Assembly: GCF_002165135.1 (NCBI RefSeq)
Contig: NZ_NFZQ01000007.1
Span: 248,001 to 312,000, forward strand
Direction of reading: 5' to 3'
DNA: 64,000 bases
DNA from: Pseudomonas sp. SID14000
Lineage (GTDB): Bacteria > Pseudomonadota > Gammaproteobacteria > Pseudomonadales > Pseudomonadaceae
How positions within the stretch are numbered: position 1 is the stretch's first letter; the number at the start of each line of letters is the position of its first letter. Shown here one piece after another: positions 54,464 to 62,488 of the stretch. A program made the position numbers and the translations under genes. Below the pieces are notes generated by a model. The model did not search any database. It saw only the letters and a program-made list of their open reading frames with translations, and had not been told where the DNA came from.

Positions 54464-55264
54464 TCAATGCCTGCGCCCAGCCATATGCGTCAAATAGGCC
54501 AGCAATTCATCCAGCTCCGGCTCACTCAAAACACTCTCTGCAAACCCCGGCATCTTCGCCTGCGGCCACCGCCGCAGGCTCTGCGGGTCACGAATCAGCT
54601 GGCGTAGATACTCAGGTCGAAAGTACTCGGTCGGGTTATGCGGCACATTCAAGTCCGGCCCCACCTGCGCATCACCCGCGCCGTTCAGCCTATGGCACGC
54701 CAGGCAATTCTGCTGGAACAGGGTAAAGCCCCGGCGTACCGGGCTGTCGGCCGGCAGCTTCGGATCGGGCAGCAGCGCCGGAAAACGCGCTTCGACAGAG
54801 GCCAGCTTGCGAATAGTGGAAATCTGGAACGGCCACTGCTCCGGGCGGATGCCGCTGGCCTGCGGTGCAGTCCACACCAGGTAGAACGGCCCCGCACTCG
54901 GTTTGCCCTGGGCCAGTGGTGGCCACGGCTGGCCTGGGTCCTCCACTGCCAGCCAGGCCTGTGCCGGCCCATGCTGTAACAGCGGCGCTGCGGGCATTTC
55001 GGCGGCAAAGCCGTCCAGCGCCACCGCCTGCAGATGGTCGCTGGCGCTCACGCCGTCCAGCAGCGCGGCCAGCGGCACCGCCCGATAGTGCATGAGCCGC
55101 TTGTAGGAAACGTCCTGCTCGATGCTGATGTCCCGGGCCAGCGGGTGGTCGAGCAGTTCGGCACTGCTCCACTGGCGCGTCGTGGCGCCCAGTTCAAGGT
55201 GCAGTTGCGCCGCCGACAGCGGCAGGCTCAGGAGGAACACTAACAGGGCAAGGCAGTTGCGCAT
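54464..55264 (-). CDS. Periplasmic cytochrome c with molybdopterin-oxidoreductase-like front
   Basis: A 266-residue exported protein with signal peptide MRNCLALLVFLLSLPLSA. The middle (residues 20-150) looks like a cofactor-less Oxidored_molyb-type fold (YKRLMHYRAVPLAALLDG, QAVALDGFAAEMP). Near residue 180 a class I cytochrome c domain begins with QNCLACH (CxxCH) and has GPDLNVPHNPTEYF and the Met ligand in AKMPGF. It likely carries electrons in the periplasm. No partner gene is adjacent. Confidence 0.85.
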   Translation of the reverse strand: MRNCLALLVFLLSLPLSAAQLHLELGATTRQWSSAELLDHPLARDISIEQDVSYKRLMHYRAVPLAALLDGVSASDHLQAVALDGFAAEMPAAPLLQHGPAQAWLAVEDPGQPWPPLAQGKPSAGPFYLVWTAPQASGIRPEQWPFQISTIRKLASVEARFPALLPDPKLPADSPVRRGFTLFQQNCLACHRLNGAGDAQVGPDLNVPHNPTEYFRPEYLRQLIRDPQSLRRWPQAKMPGFAESVLSEPELDELLAYLTHMAGRRH

Positions 55265-55330
55265 GGGTAATCTCCGACCATCAAGGCCAGCAGGTTACCT
55301 GTGCGCTGCCTGTTGGCGCCACAGCGGCAG

Positions 55331-55426
55331 TCAGCCGAACAAACGTGTCAGGTTCGGCAGGATCAGCAGCAAAGTCGTGGCGAAGAGAATGAGCCCAGCT
55401 TGGCGAATTTTCGATTGTCTGAACAT
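55331..55426 (-). CDS. Possible 31-residue single-helix membrane protein
   Basis: MFRQSKIRQAG then LILFATTLLLILPNLTRLFG: a basic N-terminus and one hydrophobic helix. AAGG lies eight bases before the ATG at 55426. It lies upstream of the cytochrome gene, same strand, with 66 bases between. The size is near the limit of what can be called, so this is a candidate. Confidence 0.45.
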   Translation of the reverse strand: MFRQSKIRQAGLILFATTLLLILPNLTRLFG

Positions 55427-55792
55427 GGCGGACCGCCTTCTTGTTGTTATTCCTGAATACCCGTTGGCTTCCCTGTCGCGCTTCGGGTCGATCGCAGTAG
55501 CGTTGCGTGACGCCTGAACTGCCTGCCTCTTGAAAGTGGATATACAACCAACATTAGGGTGTGCGTCATCCATGTTTGAGAACCCTTTGTTCTAATGATC
55601 TGGTCCGTTGATTTCTGTTAGCTATGAGGCCAAGTGCCAGCCGGCTGGCATGCTCTCGCTAGACGGTGGCGCAAGTGCCAGCACGGCGCCGACGAAATGT
55701 GACCGTTCGTCAGTGCAGCCTACTTGCTTGTACGTGCCTTTCGCGTCAGTCTCTACAGCAGATTCCCACCCATGTCGTTCAGGACTACCCCT
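55427..55792. other. Intergenic region between the small ORF and the amidotransferase gene
   Basis: About 370 bases without a supported gene. No REP element or hairpin terminator is obvious. It must hold divergent promoters for the flanking genes, but no strong match stands out. Confidence 0.4.
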
Positions 55793-56524
55793 ATGTCGTT
55801 ACGCATCTGCATCCTTGAAACCGATGTCCTGCGACCGGAGTTGACGGCGCAGTACCAGGGCTACGGCAGGATGTTCGAGCAGCTCTTCTCGCGTCAGCCT
55901 ATCGCCGCCGAATTTCGTGTGTACAACGTGATGAACGGCGATTACCCCGCCGACAACGAAGCATTCGATGCCTACCTGGTGACGGGCAGCAAGGCCGATT
56001 CGTTTGGTACCGACCCGTGGATCCAGACCCTCAAGGCCTACCTGCTGAAGCTGTATGAGCGTGGCGAGAAGCTATTGGGTGTGTGTTTCGGCCACCAGTT
56101 GCTGGCATTGACCCTGGGTGGCAAGGCCGAGCGTGCCGAACAGGGCTGGGGCGTGGGTATCCACCGTTATTCGCTGGCGGCCCATGCACCGTGGATGGAC
56201 CCGGAGGTGTCGGAGCTGACCTTGCTGATCAGCCACCAGGACCAGGTGACCGAGCTGCCGGAAGGTGCCACGGTGATCGCCTCCAGCGATTTCTGCCCGA
56301 ACGCGGCGTACCACATTCGTGACCAGGTGCTGTGCTTCCAGGGGCACCCGGAATTCGTGCACGACTACTCCCGCGCGCTGCTCGATGCGCGCCAGGAGCA
56401 TCTGGGCGATGAGGTGTACCACAAGGCCGTGGCCAGCCTGGCCGCCGAGCATCAGGGCGACCTGGTGGGGGAGTGGATGTTGCGGTTTATCCAGCACCCG
56501 ATCAGCAAGCACGACGCGGCGTGA
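55793..56524 (+). CDS. Class I glutamine amidotransferase-like protein
   Basis: A 243-residue protein. GVCFGHQLLALTLGGKAERA holds the nucleophile Cys, and FQGHPEF carries the His, with the Glu two residues on. The GMP synthase-like stand-alone group resembles glutamine-dependent hydrolases such as YfeJ or the gamma-glutamyl peptide hydrolases. AGGA precedes the ATG at 55793 by eight bases; an ATG at 55772 is the alternative. Substrate unknown. Confidence 0.87.
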   Translation: MSLRICILETDVLRPELTAQYQGYGRMFEQLFSRQPIAAEFRVYNVMNGDYPADNEAFDAYLVTGSKADSFGTDPWIQTLKAYLLKLYERGEKLLGVCFGHQLLALTLGGKAERAEQGWGVGIHRYSLAAHAPWMDPEVSELTLLISHQDQVTELPEGATVIASSDFCPNAAYHIRDQVLCFQGHPEFVHDYSRALLDARQEHLGDEVYHKAVASLAAEHQGDLVGEWMLRFIQHPISKHDAA

Positions 56525-56529
56525 GGGCC

Positions 56530-56548
56530 GGGGCCGCAAAGCGGCCCC
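56530..56548. terminator. GGGGCCGC hairpin between convergent genes
   Basis: GGGGCCGC-AAA-GCGGCCCC lies between the amidotransferase stop and the CorA-type stop. It is GC-rich without a T-run; bidirectional termination is probable but unproven. Confidence 0.65.
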
Positions 56549-56555
56549 TACAATC

Positions 56556-57554
56556 TCAAAGCCAGCCCGATTTCTTGAAGCTGGCATACAACCCGGTACA
56601 GCCCAGCCCAATTACCCCCAATACCCCGAAATACCCATAGTGCCATCCCAGCTCCGGCATGTTCTGGAAGTTCATCCCGTAAATCCCGGCAATTGCCGTG
56701 GGGAACGCCAGGATCGCCGCCCAGGCCGCGAACTTGCGCTGCACGATGCTCTGCCTTGACGATTCCAGCAGCATGCCGATCTCGATGGTCTGGCTGGCGA
56801 TGTCGCGGATACCGGCCAGGTCTTCCATCTGCCGCGTCACGTGGATCTGCACATCACGGAAGTACGGGCGCATGTTCTTGTCGATGAACGGGAAACTCAG
56901 GCGCTGCAGTTCCTCGCTCACTTCCACCATCGGCGCCACGTAGCGGCGCAGGCGCAGGATGTCGCGGCGCAGACTGTGCAGGCGGCGGATATCGTCCTCC
57001 TGCAGCGAACCGCCAAGCACGCTCTGCTCCAGTTCTTCGATCTCGCCATGAATGGCCTCGCTGACCGGCTGGTAGTTCTCGGTGACGAAGTCGAGCAGGG
57101 CGTACAGCACGAAATCTTCGCCGTGCTCCAGCAGCAACGGCCGCGCTTCGCAGCGCTGGCGCACCAGGGCGTAGGATTTGGAGTGGCCGTTGCGGCAGGT
57201 GATGATGTAGCCGTTGCCGGCGAAGATATGTGTTTCGATGAACTCCAGCTTGCCTTCGTGGCGCACCGGCGAGTAGGTGACGATGAACAGGGCGTCGCCG
57301 AAGGTTTCCAGCTTGGGCCGGCTGTGCTTTTCCAGGGCGTCTTCGATAGCCAGTTCGTGCAGGTTGAACTGGCATTGCAGGTTGGCCAGTTCCTCGGCGT
57401 TGGGCTCTTCCAGGCCGATCCACACAAAGTGCCCCGGCTTGCGGGCCCACTCACTGCCTTCATCAATGCTGATGTTGGTCACTTTTCTGCCGGCGCTGTA
57501 CACCGCCGATGCCACGACTCGCCCCATGGTTGTTCGCTTTTTACGGTTGAACAC
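56556..57554 (-). CDS. CorA-family divalent cation transporter
   Basis: A 332-residue protein. A long cytoplasmic helical region ends in two helices with the GMN signature (IAGIYGMNFQNMPELGW). CorA pentamers move Mg2+ or Co2+; the ZntB/CorA subgroup cannot be told here. GTG at 57554 starts MFNRKKRTT; ATG at 57527 (MGRVVASAVYSAG) is an equally likely start. Confidence 0.9.
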   Translation of the reverse strand: MFNRKKRTTMGRVVASAVYSAGRKVTNISIDEGSEWARKPGHFVWIGLEEPNAEELANLQCQFNLHELAIEDALEKHSRPKLETFGDALFIVTYSPVRHEGKLEFIETHIFAGNGYIITCRNGHSKSYALVRQRCEARPLLLEHGEDFVLYALLDFVTENYQPVSEAIHGEIEELEQSVLGGSLQEDDIRRLHSLRRDILRLRRYVAPMVEVSEELQRLSFPFIDKNMRPYFRDVQIHVTRQMEDLAGIRDIASQTIEIGMLLESSRQSIVQRKFAAWAAILAFPTAIAGIYGMNFQNMPELGWHYGYFGVLGVIGLGCTGLYASFKKSGWL

Positions 57555-57580
57555 GGGTTACAGCTTGGGCTGTCGTGGGC

Positions 57581-58309
57581 TCAAGAGCAACCTGCCGTGG
57601 CCAGTTCCCTTTCCATGCGGTCGATGCACTGCTGCATCTGCTCCCGGCATTGTTCGATCAGCGCCGGCAGGTCCTGCAAGGTCATGCCCGCCGTGGCGAT
57701 CGGTGGGAGAGAGCGCACGATGACCGTGCGCTGCCGCCAGCTGTTCAGGCTCAGGCGCCTGGCATAGCGGCTGACACACACTGGCACGATCGGCACGCCA
57801 GCCTCGATGGCCATGTGAAACGCGCCTTTCTTGAAGGCCAGCAGGTGCTCGCCAGCGTTGCGCGTGCCTTCGGGGAAAATCCAGATCGAGGTGTCGTCTT
57901 GCAGTACCCGGGTGGTCTTCTGCATGGCCTTGCGTGCCTGGTAGGCGTTCTTGCGGTCAACCAGCACATTGCCGCCTAGCCAGAACAGTTGGCCGAACAG
58001 CGGGATCCAGCCCAGGCTCTTCTTGCCGATGGCCACGGTGCGTTGTGGCACCACCTGGCCCAGCAAGAACAGGTCGAAATTGGACTGATGGTTGGCAACG
58101 ATCACACATCCGGGTGGCTGGTCCCACAGCGGACCGACTTCGGCCTTGACCCTGATGCGCATCAGCCAGGTGGCCGGCAAGCTGTAGAGGCGGGCGAACA
58201 GGCGGCTGTTGTCGGGGTTGAAGGGGCGGCACAGGCCAATGACCAGGCCCAGGGCACCAACCACAAGGAAATGCAGCGCCAGCAGGAACATGCGCAACGA
58301 ATAAAGCAT
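57581..58309 (-). CDS. plsC: 1-acyl-sn-glycerol-3-phosphate acyltransferase
   Basis: A 242-residue membrane-bound enzyme with an N-terminal helix (MFLLALHFLVVGALGLVIGL). IVANHQSNFDLFLLG is the NHx4D acyltransferase motif, IFPEGTRNAGEHLL the substrate-binding motif. It adds the second acyl chain to make phosphatidic acid. Many pseudomonads have several PlsC-type genes, so the symbol is by family. An in-frame GTG at 58321 is a possible earlier start. Confidence 0.9.
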   Translation of the reverse strand: MLYSLRMFLLALHFLVVGALGLVIGLCRPFNPDNSRLFARLYSLPATWLMRIRVKAEVGPLWDQPPGCVIVANHQSNFDLFLLGQVVPQRTVAIGKKSLGWIPLFGQLFWLGGNVLVDRKNAYQARKAMQKTTRVLQDDTSIWIFPEGTRNAGEHLLAFKKGAFHMAIEAGVPIVPVCVSRYARRLSLNSWRQRTVIVRSLPPIATAGMTLQDLPALIEQCREQMQQCIDRMERELATAGCS

Positions 58310-58386
58310 GGTACGACTCACACCAGACAGTCGCCGGGCAGTGTACGGGTGTGCACTGGTTGGGGCAAACCTTGGTGTGAGCCTGT

Positions 58387-58473
58387 TCCGGCCTCTTCGC
58401 GGATAAACCCGCTTCCACAGGTGAAGCGGGGCTTCTGTGGGAGCGGGTTTACCCGCGAAGAGGCCGGTCCGGC
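58387..58473. repeat. REP pair
   Basis: CCGGCCTCTTCGCGGATAAACCCGCTTCCACAGG faces CTGTGGGAGCGGGTTTACCCGCGAAGAGGCCGG, ending at the crotonase stop. Confidence 0.92.
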
Positions 58474-59162
58474 TAGCCCATATGCTGCTGGTCCAGCTCG
58501 ATCGCCTTGTCCAGCGCCTCCAGCAGGCCTTTGCGCACCTTCAGCTTGGTGTTCTTGTGCGCCAGCATGTTCAGCTTCTTCAGCTCCCGCGCCGCCGCCA
58601 GTGCCGCTTCCTGCAACTGCTCGGCCGGCACCACTTTGTCGAGGAAGCCGGCATCCACCGCGCCCTGCGGGTCAAACACCTCGGCATTGATCACCGAGCG
58701 GTGGAAGGCCGAGCGGCGCAGGCGGTCGCGGGCCAGCTCGATGCCGGCATGGTGCATGGTCATGCCGATCTGCACTTCGTTCAGGCACACTTTGTACGGC
58801 CCTTCGACACCAATGCGGTAGTCGCCCGACAGTAGCAGGAAGGCGCCTTTGGCTACGGCATTGCCCGGGCAGGCGACCACCACCGGGAACGGATGCGACA
58901 GCAGGCGGCGGGCGAGGGTGGAGCCGGCGGTGACCAGGCTGATCGCCTCTTTGGGGCCGCTGGTCATCACCTTGAGGTCGTAGCCGCCAGACAGGATGCC
59001 GGGCTGCCCGGTGATGATCACCACCGCGCGCTCTTCGGTGGCGCGGTCGAGCGCGGTGTTGAAGGCGGCGATGACGTCTGGCGAGATGGCGTTGACCTTG
59101 CCGTTGTTCAGGGTCAGGGTGACGATGCCGTCTTCGGCGTGGTAGGTAATCAGCTCGCTCAT
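58473..59162 (-). CDS. Enoyl-CoA hydratase/isomerase family protein
   Basis: A 229-residue crotonase-fold protein, shorter than the usual 255-260. GQPGILSGGYDLKVM and PGNAVAKGAFLLLSGDYRIG form the oxyanion hole region, and CLNEVQIGM contributes an acidic residue at an expected site. The first conventional catalytic Glu position is not clear, so activity may differ from simple hydration. AAGGACT precedes the ATG. Confidence 0.88.
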   Translation of the reverse strand: MSELITYHAEDGIVTLTLNNGKVNAISPDVIAAFNTALDRATEERAVVIITGQPGILSGGYDLKVMTSGPKEAISLVTAGSTLARRLLSHPFPVVVACPGNAVAKGAFLLLSGDYRIGVEGPYKVCLNEVQIGMTMHHAGIELARDRLRRSAFHRSVINAEVFDPQGAVDAGFLDKVVPAEQLQEAALAAARELKKLNMLAHKNTKLKVRKGLLEALDKAIELDQQHMG

Positions 59163-59294
59163 GGCAGAGTCCTTTTGTTGGCGTGGCGACGACGTTACCC
59201 AGCGCCACGGGCGAGGTAAAGCAGTAAGGCTGACTGGTCGGTCAGCGCTCGCCGGGGCTCAAATGCAAATGCATGAAAAAATTGAAAAAAATGC

Positions 59295-59323
59295 TTGCCA
59301 AAGGGAAAGCCTTTCACTAAATT
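59295..59323 (+). promoter_or_regulatory. Promoter of tRNA-Ser
   Basis: TTGCCA (59295-59300) and TAAATT (59318-59323) are separated by exactly 17 bases, with a GC-rich discriminator (AGCGCACC) after them, as at stringently controlled tRNA promoters. Confidence 0.75.
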
Positions 59324-59360
59324 AGCGCACCTCGACAGGCTGCAAGGCTTGGAGAGAAAC

Positions 59361-59450
59361 GGTGAAGTGTCCGAGTGGTCGAAGGAGCACGCCTGGAAAG
59401 TGTGTATACGAGAAATCGTATCAAGGGTTCAAATCCCTTCTTCACCGCCA
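59361..59450 (+). tRNA. tRNA-Ser (anticodon GGA)
   Basis: A 90-base class II tRNA. The acceptor arms GGTGAAG / CTTCACC pair fully, with encoded CCA after G73. The anticodon loop is CTGGAAA (GGA, reading UCC/UCU). A long variable arm (TATACGAGAAATCGTAT) and GGTTCAAAT in the T loop confirm a serine tRNA. Confidence 0.97.
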
Positions 59451-59462
59451 CATTCTACGAAG

Positions 59463-59493
59463 AGCCCCCGAGCTGAGAAGCCGGGGGCTTTTT
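59463..59493 (+). terminator. Rho-independent terminator of tRNA-Ser
   Basis: AGCCCCCG-AGCTGAGAAGC-CGGGGGCT followed by TTTTT, thirteen bases past the CCA end. Confidence 0.93.
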
Positions 59494-59497
59494 GTTT

Positions 59498-59604
59498 CTG
59501 GGGCCGCTTTGCGGCCCATTCGCAGCACAAGGCAGCTCCTGCAGGGGCGCACCCCATCCTGTAGGAGCAGCCTTGTGCTGTGAATGGGCTGCAAGGCAGC
59601 CCCA
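59498..59604. repeat. REP pair, GTAGGAGCAGCCTTG class
   Basis: GGGGCCGCTTTGCGGCCCATTCGCAGCACAAGGCAGCTCCTGCAGG faces CCTGTAGGAGCAGCCTTGTGCTGTGAATGGGCTGCAAGGCAGCCCC. Confidence 0.9.
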
Positions 59605-59609
59605 AAAAT

Positions 59610-61751
59610 CTAGAAGCTGACCGAAGCCGACAGCCGAGCCGACCGCGGCGCCCCCTGGAACAGGTAGTTATCCCCCAGGTAATCCCCCACATCGCGCCAA
59701 TAACGCTTGTCGAACACGTTATCCACAGTCAACCGCAGCACCGTGTCATACCCCCCGATACGCGTGCGGTAGCGGCTACCCACATCGAACACCGTATACC
59801 CACCAACTTCCACATTCCCCGCCTGGCTCGCATATTTGCTGGCGCTGTAACGCGCCCCGCCCAGCAGTGCCAACCCCGCTACCGGCAGGGTGTATTCCGC
59901 CTGCAGCGCCGCCCGGAACCTGGGCACGTTGATCGCCTGGTGGCCTTCATAGGCATCGGTATCGCTGTTCTGCACCCGCGCCCGAATGGCCGCAGCGCTG
60001 GCCTGCACCTGCAGGTTCGAGGTCACCCAGCCGCTGGCGCCCAGTTCCAGGCCGGTGTTCTTCTGCTGGCCTTGCTGCACATAGGTGAAAGTGCCGGCGC
60101 CGTCCGGGCGCGCGTACTGGTATGCCTGGCGTATCTGGAACAATGCGGCGCTGAAACTCAGGCCTTGCCAGTCGTGTTTGAGGCCCAGTTCCAGTTGATG
60201 CGAAGTCGTGGGCGCGAGGATTTCGGCTGCGTTGCTGGCAAACCAGGGCGCTGTGCCGCCGGCTGACAGGCCTTTGGCGTAGCTGGCGTACAAGGTGGTG
60301 TCCGGCTGAGGTTTGTAGATAAGCGCGGCATTGGGCAGCAACTCGTATTGTCGAGTATGGCGGCCGGCAACGCCATTCTCGTTCCAGGTCTTTTCATCCA
60401 GGCGTACTTCACGACCGCCCAGCACGGTCTGCCATCGCTCGTTGAAGCTGATACGGTCGCTGACGAACAGGCCGTACTGGCGGCTGTCCAGGCGACGCTC
60501 GCTAGGCCCTATGGATTTGTCGGAAGGCGGCTGGGCTATCGACCCAGTGTAAATATTGCCGCCGTGCTCCAGAAGTTCGTTGTAGTAAGTCCGCTGATCC
60601 AGAGTTCGGCGTTGAGCGCTGGTTCCTACGATCAGTTCATGGCTGGTGCCTGCTATGTCAAACCTGCCATTGAGCATAGCCTGGGCTTCATCGATGCGAC
60701 GAGTGTCGTCGGGGCTGCGAAAATCGTAGATGTCGTAGTCACCTTCCGGGCTAAAGTGCGACTGCATACCATCTTCGCTGCCCCACGCAAACGAGCTGTA
60801 GTCATCGATCACGACCTTGCTGCGCGAGGCACTCAAGGTACCGGTCCAGGCCTCGTTGAAACGATACTCGAAGCGCCCGCCCAGGTTCAGTGAATCGTTC
60901 TGCACCGGCTTGGCCCAGTGCTGGTAGGCCAGGCGGTCTTCCGGGTCGATGCCATGGGGTACTTCGCTGCCACCGAGCAGCTGGTAACCCGGCACCGAGC
61001 GCTGTTCACGGTGCTGGTATTCGGCATCCAGCTGCAGGGTGGCATCCGGGTTGATCTGCCAGTCGAAGGCCAGCGAGGCGAAGTCGCGCTTGCCGTCGGC
61101 GTGGTCGACGTATGAGCGGATGTCTTCATGGGCCAGGTTGGCCCGCAGGCCGAACTGCCGCTCGCTGCCGAACCAGCCGCCCAGGTCGGTGGCCAGATAG
61201 CGTTCGCCCTGTTCGTTGGTCGACACCGTGATACTGCGCACGTCTTCGGCGCGCTTGGTCACGTAGTTGACCAAGCCGCCCGGCTCCGACACGCCGCTCT
61301 GCAGCCCGGACAGCCCCTTGAGCAACTCCACCTGCTGCTTGTTCTCCAGGGCCACGTTCTGCTCGCCGGCAATGGTCTGGCCATTGATGCGGTAGCTGCT
61401 GGCGGCATTCAGCTCGAAGCCACGCACGTTGAAGTTTTCGTAGTAACCGATGGGGGCGTAGCTTTCGCCTACCGAGGCGTCGCTTTGCAGCACTTCGCTG
61501 AGCTTGCGGACCTGGCGGTCTTCCAGCAGCTGCTGGCTGAACACGCTGATCGAGGCCGGGGTGTCGAGCAAGGGCGCGGGCTGGAAGCCGCCTACTGCTG
61601 CCTGGCGTGCCTGGTAGCCGTCGTCGGCGTAGGTGTCGGAGACCTGCAGCGGGGCCAGTAACACGCTGTCTTCGGCAAGCGCATGTGGGCAATGCAGGGC
61701 CAGGCCCAGGCTGAGCAGGCTCAGAGGCAGGCGGGGGTGACGCGGGGGCAT
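59610..61751 (-). CDS. TonB-dependent siderophore receptor
   Basis: A 713-residue outer-membrane protein. Signal peptide (LPLSLLSLGLALHCPHALA), plug domain (DTPASISVFSQQLLEDRQVRKLSEVLQSDASVG, NVRGFELN, VELLKGLSGLQSGVSEPGGLVNYVTKRA) and a C-terminal 22-stranded barrel ending in VSF. There is no extra N-terminal signalling domain, so it does not work through a sigma/anti-sigma pair. The ATG at 61751 has AGGAG nine bases upstream; a GTG further up overlaps that site. Ligand unknown. Confidence 0.93.
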   Translation of the reverse strand: MPPRHPRLPLSLLSLGLALHCPHALAEDSVLLAPLQVSDTYADDGYQARQAAVGGFQPAPLLDTPASISVFSQQLLEDRQVRKLSEVLQSDASVGESYAPIGYYENFNVRGFELNAASSYRINGQTIAGEQNVALENKQQVELLKGLSGLQSGVSEPGGLVNYVTKRAEDVRSITVSTNEQGERYLATDLGGWFGSERQFGLRANLAHEDIRSYVDHADGKRDFASLAFDWQINPDATLQLDAEYQHREQRSVPGYQLLGGSEVPHGIDPEDRLAYQHWAKPVQNDSLNLGGRFEYRFNEAWTGTLSASRSKVVIDDYSSFAWGSEDGMQSHFSPEGDYDIYDFRSPDDTRRIDEAQAMLNGRFDIAGTSHELIVGTSAQRRTLDQRTYYNELLEHGGNIYTGSIAQPPSDKSIGPSERRLDSRQYGLFVSDRISFNERWQTVLGGREVRLDEKTWNENGVAGRHTRQYELLPNAALIYKPQPDTTLYASYAKGLSAGGTAPWFASNAAEILAPTTSHQLELGLKHDWQGLSFSAALFQIRQAYQYARPDGAGTFTYVQQGQQKNTGLELGASGWVTSNLQVQASAAAIRARVQNSDTDAYEGHQAINVPRFRAALQAEYTLPVAGLALLGGARYSASKYASQAGNVEVGGYTVFDVGSRYRTRIGGYDTVLRLTVDNVFDKRYWRDVGDYLGDNYLFQGAPRSARLSASVSF

Positions 61752-61776
61752 GCGGTGGGGCTCCTGGATGCGCACA

Positions 61777-61888
61777 CCTGTGCCGGCCTCTTCGCGGGTA
61801 AACCCGCTCCCACAGGGATATCACTGAACCTGAGGATAGTGATTTTCCTGTGGGAGCGGGTTTACCCGCGAAGAGGCCGGCACAGGCC
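61777..61888. repeat. REP pair just upstream of the receptor gene
   Basis: CACCTGTGCCGGCCTCTTCGCGGGTAAACCCG ... faces ...CCTGTGGGAGCGGGTTTACCCGCGAAGAGGCCGGCACAGG, ending 26 bases before the TonB receptor start. Confidence 0.94.
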
Positions 61889-61948
61889 ATGAAAAAGGCG
61901 GCATCTTACAGCCGCCTTCAACATAAAACGATCCAGGCCCGGTGATAT

Positions 61949-62329
61949 TCAGTCTTGGTTGGCCGGCCGCCTGTGCTGCCGCCAGTTGTCATCGATCTTC
62001 GACCAGGTCTTGCCATCGGTAATGGCCATAAGCTTGCGCCCGTCCTTGAAGGTGGCCAGGAAGGTGGCTTCTTCTTCCTTGCCACCCAGCCACAGCCCGG
62101 CCAGCAACCCCACCGGACCGGCCACCAGGGCGCCGGCTACGCCCCAGCCCAGGGCGCTGCCAAGGTTACGGCTGGACTCCAGGCTGGCTAGCCGGAGGTC
62201 GCTGATGCGTGCCAGGGAAATCCGCTCGCCCGGCGAGGGGCTGCGCGGGGTCTTGAGTGTGAGCGATCCGTTGCGATACTCGCCTTCACCTTGCAAGAAA
62301 TCGCCGGATTGCACCGTGAGTCTTGTCAT
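61949..62329 (-). CDS. Hypothetical protein with a glycine-zipper-like membrane segment
   Basis: A 126-residue protein. The front is beta-rich (LTVQSGDFLQGEGEYRNGSLTLKTPR) and residues 57-83 are a Gly/Ala-rich hydrophobic hairpin (GSALGWGVAGALVAGPVGLLAGLWLGG), followed by TFLATFKDGRKLMAITDGKTW. No signal peptide. Family not recognised. It lies upstream of the receptor gene on the same strand with the REP pair between them. Confidence 0.65.
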   Translation of the reverse strand: MTRLTVQSGDFLQGEGEYRNGSLTLKTPRSPSPGERISLARISDLRLASLESSRNLGSALGWGVAGALVAGPVGLLAGLWLGGKEEEATFLATFKDGRKLMAITDGKTWSKIDDNWRQHRRPANQD

Positions 62330-62448
62330 AACGTCGTCCTGTCAGGGAAAGGGCATTGACCAGCGCCTACTGAGCGCTGACCGGGCGGGCAAGTCAACGG
62401 CCATGCGACGGAGGGTCGTGCGGTGCATTGTCGCCATGGCTAATGGCC

Positions 62449-62472
62449 TCTTCGCGGGCATGCCCGCGAAGA
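62449..62472. repeat. Single short REP palindrome
   Basis: TTCGCGGGCATGCCCGCGAA (62451-62470) is a perfect 20-base palindrome, just after the MFS gene end. Confidence 0.85.
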
Positions 62473-62488
62473 ATCCGACAAAAATCTT

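Noticed and set aside
59361..59450. tRNA-Ser as an integration site for a mobile element
   Set aside because: No integrase, no repeated 3' end and only core genes on both sides.
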